From: Ramazzottius varieornatus
Lineage: Eukaryota; Tardigrada; Eutardigrada; Parachela; Ramazzottiidae
Assembly: GCA_001949185.1 (NCBI GenBank)
Contig: BDGG01000001.1
Span: 3,055,324-3,119,323, forward strand
Reading direction: 5' to 3'
DNA: 64,000 nucleotides
A program made the translations under genes and the position numbers. Shown here piece by piece: positions 59,065-64,000 of this stretch. The notes under the pieces were generated by a model, which was given only the letters and a program-made list of their open reading frames with translations, made no database searches and was not told where the DNA came from. How positions within the stretch are numbered: position 1 is the stretch's first letter; the number at the start of each line of letters is the position of its first letter.

Positions 59065-62000
59065 ATGGCGCGACTCGCGCTTCTGTGCCTCGCTTCTCTT
59101 CTTTGTTCCTCCGCGTGGGCCGGTAAGTCCTTGCTTGCATCGTCCGCTTTTTTTCCAACCAGTATCTCACTGTGGAAGGTAAAAGAGTTTGCCGTTGTAG
59201 GACCAGTTCAAAGCTCGAGACGCTCTTCCTCCTCCTCCCGATCTCAGACCCTCTCTCCCATGGGTCGATGCTCTGAACGAGGTGTGTTGTCGATTCCGTC
59301 TCATTTATTACAAGTACTTTCACTCTTCTTCTGATGGCGTACAATTCCCCGTTCGTTTGCTTATGTTACTTACCTCTCTTACAGATAACGTGTTCAAAGC
59401 TGGTCAGACCTACGAGTACCGATACTTCGGCAAGGCCGAAACCGGCCTGGGTTTCGGTCACTCCAAGACTGTAGGCTTGGCTTTTGACTGCAAAGTCCGC
59501 CTCTCCGTTCCTGAACCCTGCGAGTTCCACCTCAAGGTACTCCATTTCTTCGTGTGTTAACTTTTGTTTTCGAAAGCCGTTTAACTTCATCATTAGCTCC
59601 ATAGGTCGTTCGGTGCAAGACGATGTCTTCTGTATAATCATCAGTCTTTTCTGGCGATTCACAGTATGTAATTGCTTTTGTGATTTCAGGTCGAGGATTG
59701 CCAGGCTTTGGAACACGATGGCCAGGAGGACACCACTCCCGAATCTGGACACCAGAGCCTCGAGGAGGAAGTCCGCGCTTTGGAGCACCGCGAAGCTAAC
59801 CTCCGCGGATTCAAGCCTTCTGAGCGAAACGAGGAGCTGTCCCGACAGGTGTCCAAGTTCCCCATCCAAGCCCAGATTGCCGATGGTGAGGTCGCTCGTG
59901 TCATCTACGACGACGAAGAGGAGATCTGGGTGGTCAACTTGAAGAAGGCCATCATCGACGCCCTGCAAGTCAACGTCAAGCATGCCGAGGCTGAACGACC
60001 CGGAAAGCTCCATATGGAACACGGCATTCACGGACTCTGTCCTACCAAGTCGTCGTCCAAGAACACTGGTGACGTAGTGGTCGAGAAGAAGCTCGATGCC
60101 TGCATCCAAGCCGAGAAGAACAGCTGGCAACTCAGCCCACTGACTCCCGTCTGGAACATGGTAAGGACCACCCTCAACATATTTCGCCTTCTCAGATCAA
60201 AGTTTACTTGAATCTGCCTGTTTTTTCTCGCTTGATAGACATTAGTTTCGCTCGCCATGAGGGGAAAGATCGTTTGCGTCTACAAGCTGGAGCCATCTTC
60301 CCATGTTCGCACCATGACCTGCCGCGAAACTCACCAGCTGTTGTCTCTCCCATGGGCCAAGCACACCGCCGTTGCTACCGCCAATATAACGTAAGTCCTG
60401 TTAACCACTTTTTGCGTTGCCAAAGCCTCGTTTTTTTCCAGTTTTTCACTGTTTGAATCTTGCAGTCAGACTCTACGTTTCGTCTCGAAGCAGTCTTCGG
60501 CTGAGCGCATGGACCGTGACTTATCCGGCAAGACCATCACCTCTATCCTTTACGAGCACGAGAACGCCACTGACGTTGACCGCAAGGATACCCAAGGTCG
60601 CGCTGATGACATCCTGAAAGAGCTAGTCGAGAAAGCTACCGAAGGCTTCGACATTTACGCTCCCGCCCTCTTCGATGACTTCGTCGATGAGCTCCGCGAC
60701 AGCAAAGACCTCACTGACGTCATTGCCATCACCCGTGGTATGCGCGACAACAAGCAGGAAGTGGCCAAATACCTCATGGTTCAAGGTCTGGTCCAATGCA
60801 ACGCTCCCGCTTGCCTCCGAGCCCTCAACACTTTGGTGGAAGCTGAAGAAATTCCCCGAGCTGTCTTCGAACCCGTCGTGATGGCTATGGCCTTGTCCAA
60901 CCAACAAGATCCCCTTTTCCTCGAGGAAATTACGGTACGAAATATTCTGGAATCAAGAATATCTTAAGTCTGAGTATTATTTTGGTTGTTTTGCTTATTC
61001 TCTCAGAATTATTCCAATAAATCCGCTGGTTATTCATTTTGGTTTCTTTCCCCCACAGAGATCTTGTGAACAACGCCCCACCCGAACTTGCACCCTGATG
61101 GTCGGTGCCTTGGCCTACAACCTAGTCGAAGAAGATGACGAGGTCTTGGAAGAAGAAGAGACTGCCGAGCCAATCCGCAAGACTGTCGAGTTCCTGACCG
61201 ATCTCATCGGGGACAACTGCGAACCCAGCAGCCAGCTGGAGCAGGCCGATGAGGACTCGGATGCCACCAAGCTCATCCTGGCCTTGAAGGCCATCGGCAA
61301 CCTCGGTAACGTCGCCCAGAAGGTCGAGGAGACTCAACCGAGCCGACCACGCAGCCAACCGGATCAGATTGACCGAGAGACCTCAGTCCGAACCAAGAGC
61401 CAACGTCAAGTCCAGATCCGTCATCGAGATGAACGTCGAACTAGCAGCCGAACCTCCGGATCTCGCTCCACCGGAAGTGACATCGTCAGCAAGATCTTCC
61501 AGTGCATCGAAGGGCGTAACGCCCCCGCCAACGTCACCATCGCTGCCATCTCCGCCCTTCGTCGGCTCAACCCAACCAAGCAGATTTCTCAACAGCTCTT
61601 GGCCGTCCTGTCCAACCCCGAAAAGAAGCCGGAAGTCCGCATGGCCGCATGCATGGCTAGTGTCCGCATGGTCACCGATCGCACTGATGCCCACAACATC
61701 GTCCAGATCATGAAGACTGAGCGTGATGATCAACTTCAGGCTTTTATGACCACCCACATCAAGAGCGTTATGAAGTCCGAAGATCCTCACTACAAAGAGT
61801 AAGTCCGGCTTCTCAAAAAAATGCACACATCGGCTAATTTTGTTTGCCTTTTTTCTTTTCATATTTCCTAACGGTTTTTATTATAATTTTAGGATCGCCA
61901 AGATGTTGAAGGATACCGTCGGTCACCGTGGCGAGAACCTGCCCAAGATCAAGGCCCGAATTCCCCACTCCGTCCACGTTGAACTGTCCAAGTTCTACAC

Positions 62001-64000
62001 CATCCCCCTGCTGGACAAGGACGACAACGAGTTCGGTGCCCAAGTCGAAGGAAGTCTGATCTTCACCCCCAAGTCTTACATGCCCGAAAGCATGCATCTC
62101 AACGTCAGCACTCAAATCTTCGGCGATTACGTCAACCTTTTGGAAGCTGGAGCTTGCATGAGCGGTAATTATTTCAAATTTCATCCGTGAAAACTCAGTC
62201 ACTATCAAGATTGTCAAAAACAATCTACACAAATTTTCTTTTGTAATTTTCAGGTGCGGAAAACCTCGTTGAGAAGGTCCTTGGCCCCAACGGTGTTCTG
62301 TCCCGAAGCAAGGTTCTCCGAAAGGCCACTGACATGGTCAAGAAAGTGATGCGAACTGCTGAAGAGATGGGCTACAAGCACCTCAGGTTCGAGAACGTCC
62401 AGAAGGTCGTTCGTGAAGCTCTGCAGATGTTCCGAATGGGCGGCTACGAAGACATCCTCGATCGAGTCCTGTCCACCGTTGAGGACCTTGACACTTCCGC
62501 ATTGTCCTCGATCGTCAACCATATGCGTAGCATGGATGTCGAGAAGATCACCGAGACCATCCGCGAAGCCATTCCCCAATCTGCTCAGTTGAGCAAAGTA
62601 ATTCAACCAAAAAAGATAATTATCAATCTAAAAATTCCGGTTTAATGACTGTAATCGTCATTTTTGTCGTAGGTCGTCCAGAAGCTGAAGCGTATCGATT
62701 TTTCCGATGCCACCCCCGAGACCCTCGTTGAAATCCTTGAAGCTTTCGGTATCCCCGCCCACAAGTCCCGCGAGATTCTCAACCAGGCCAAGTCCTACGG
62801 CGTGAATCTCGACAAGGTCGCCCACACCATCAAGAACCTCGACGTGGATGACATTGAAGAGAAGCTGACCAGCCTGACTACCGGCGATATCAAGAGCAAA
62901 GTGATGCTGGTGATCGACAAGGTGCAAAAGATGGTTCAGTGGGTCACCAAGGAATTCAACATCAACGTCCCATCGCTCCGCTCCGCCACCCAGAAGCTCA
63001 AGAGGATGGTCGAGGATGTTTACAGCTTGGACCAGAACGATGATGGGGAAGATTTCGACAACGAGACCGACGACTCATCTTTCCAGACTCGCAGGTCGAA
63101 GAATAGTGGTGAAAAGCGCCGCAATTCGAGCACCTTTGGAAGCTGGGGTGAAGATGAGGAGGACGATGAGGACAACGAGGAATCCAGCAACCGAGAGGCT
63201 GATGATAATGAAGAGGAACACCGCAGTCGAAGCTCGCCGCAAGGTCGCCGACAAAGCAGTCAGATGCAAGACAAACGAAGTCGAAAACAACAAAACTGGA
63301 AGAGCGCCCGAAAGAACGACCACGAAGTTTTGGACCAGATGACCTGGGGCAAAAACGTCAAGTCCTACAAGCGAGACTCCAACGATGAGGACCGTGATGG
63401 TGAAGAGGATGATGAAGATGTCGATATCCTCGCATTCGTCCGAGTTCTCGGTACATCCCTCTCGTCAAATTTCATCACATGAAAATTTTAAGATCGTTTT
63501 TTTTATTCATATTTTATTTTTCTCTTGCAGGAAATGAATTGGGCTGGGTGACTTTAGATGACATTACCGACCTCCTGGATTTGGAAATGATGAAGGACAA
63601 CTTGAGAAGGCGTGGTGGCTACTCTGGATTCTTCCGGGATATCCTTGACGGTTTCGACGTCCAGCCAACCGCCGCCATCAAGATGGAAGGTCTCCACCAC
63701 ATCTCCACCGGTCTCGGCCTCCCTCTCCAGATCACTCTGAATCTCACCGGTATCGCCACTGTCCACGTCAAGGTCCAGCCCGAAGGATCTTCCCTCAAGA
63801 CTTCCCGCATCGAGTTCGAGCCATCTGCTGCACTCCAGCTCGTTGGTGGAATGGCCATCGATCTCCCGTCCATCACCAAGATCGCCGTTGTCCAGAACAC
63901 CACCGCCAAGTCCGAAATGGAGCTAAAGCTTCGCTTCGACCTTCAGTCCGACACGATGGAGTTCCACTTCGAAAAGCCTGATGAGGAACTGGACATTATC
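59065..64000 (+). CDS. Large lipid-transfer protein, N-terminal part (apolipophorin/vitellogenin superfamily)
   Basis: Ten exons, the last cut by the window end: 59065-59122, 59385-59536, 59690-60160, 60239-60390, 60466-60934, 61059-61798, 61893-62164, 62254-62597, 62673-63450, 63531->64000; 1302 residues so far. A signal peptide (MARLALLCLASLLCSSAWA) precedes the lipoprotein N-terminal beta-barrel (FKAGQTYEYRYFGKAET...), a long helical domain (about 320-1000) and the start of the A-sheet (LGNELGWVTLDD, SAALQLVGGMAIDLPS). The layout is shared by apolipophorin, vitellogenin, apoB and MTP; I favour apolipophorin or vitellogenin but cannot separate them without the C-terminus. Role: haemolymph lipid carrier or yolk precursor. 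Two low-complexity inserts stand out: Arg/Gln/Ser-rich at about 526-575 and acidic/Arg/Ser-rich at about 1006-1140. Codons are strongly C- or G-ending, unlike the other genes here, fitting very high expression. Confidence 0.88.

Noticed and set aside
9090-61480. Recurring ACCGGAAGT (ETS-like) strings across the window
   Set aside because: Several occurrences, but scattered, some inside coding exons, and the number is not clearly above chance without a count.
5-64000. CRISPR arrays, bacterial operons, prophage or horizontally transferred gene clusters
   Set aside because: All real genes have spliceosomal introns and animal families; no direct-repeat array or intron-free bacterial-type gene was seen.

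Overview
This is an animal nuclear window. It holds multi-exon genes with GT-AG introns, many only 50-120 bp long, and metazoan families such as KANSL1, an Ihog/CDON-type receptor, troponin T, a Kirrel/SYG-1-type Ig protein, MICAL, RFX and a large lipid-transfer protein. Compact genes, a chitin-binding secreted protein, an arthropod-style troponin T with an acidic tail and moderate GC suggest an ecdysozoan. A tardigrade would fit well, but nothing seen here proves the phylum. I built the gene models by hand from reading frames, splice sites and matching intron phases; every long model joins without a frame break.

Layout. 1.8-6.4 kb (+): KANSL1, a scaffold of the NSL histone acetyltransferase complex. 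7.2-8.6 kb (+): two small His/Pro-rich tandem paralogues. 8.6-14.4 kb: nothing convincing. 14.4-19.0 kb (+): Ihog-family Hedgehog co-receptor with an unusual Thr-rich stalk. 19.4-23.3 kb (-): three tandem secreted paralogues of a family I do not recognise, each with a different subset of one ancestral intron set. 23.8-25.8 kb (-): troponin T. 26.5-38.3 kb (-): five-Ig Kirrel/Rst/SYG-1-type adhesion receptor, whose signal-peptide exon appears to lie 8.5 kb upstream of the rest. 42.7-43.5 kb (+): secreted single-domain chitin-binding protein. 43.9-50.7 kb (-): MICAL (FAD monooxygenase, CH, LIM, bMERB). 55.9-58.2 kb (+): RFX transcription factor, N-terminus unresolved. 59.1-64.0 kb (+): N-terminal part of a large lipid-transfer protein (apolipophorin/vitellogenin superfamily), cut by the window end.

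The genes do not form one pathway. Several act at the cell surface or cytoskeleton (Ihog, Kirrel, MICAL, troponin T), two in the nucleus (KANSL1, RFX), and the rest are secreted.

A family of about 100-bp imperfect palindromes recurs at seven sites, four in introns of KANSL1 and MICAL and three outside exons elsewhere. The points most worth following are the secreted trio with mosaic introns and a co-lost cysteine pair, the palindrome family, and a possible short MICAL isoform ending in a hydrophobic segment.
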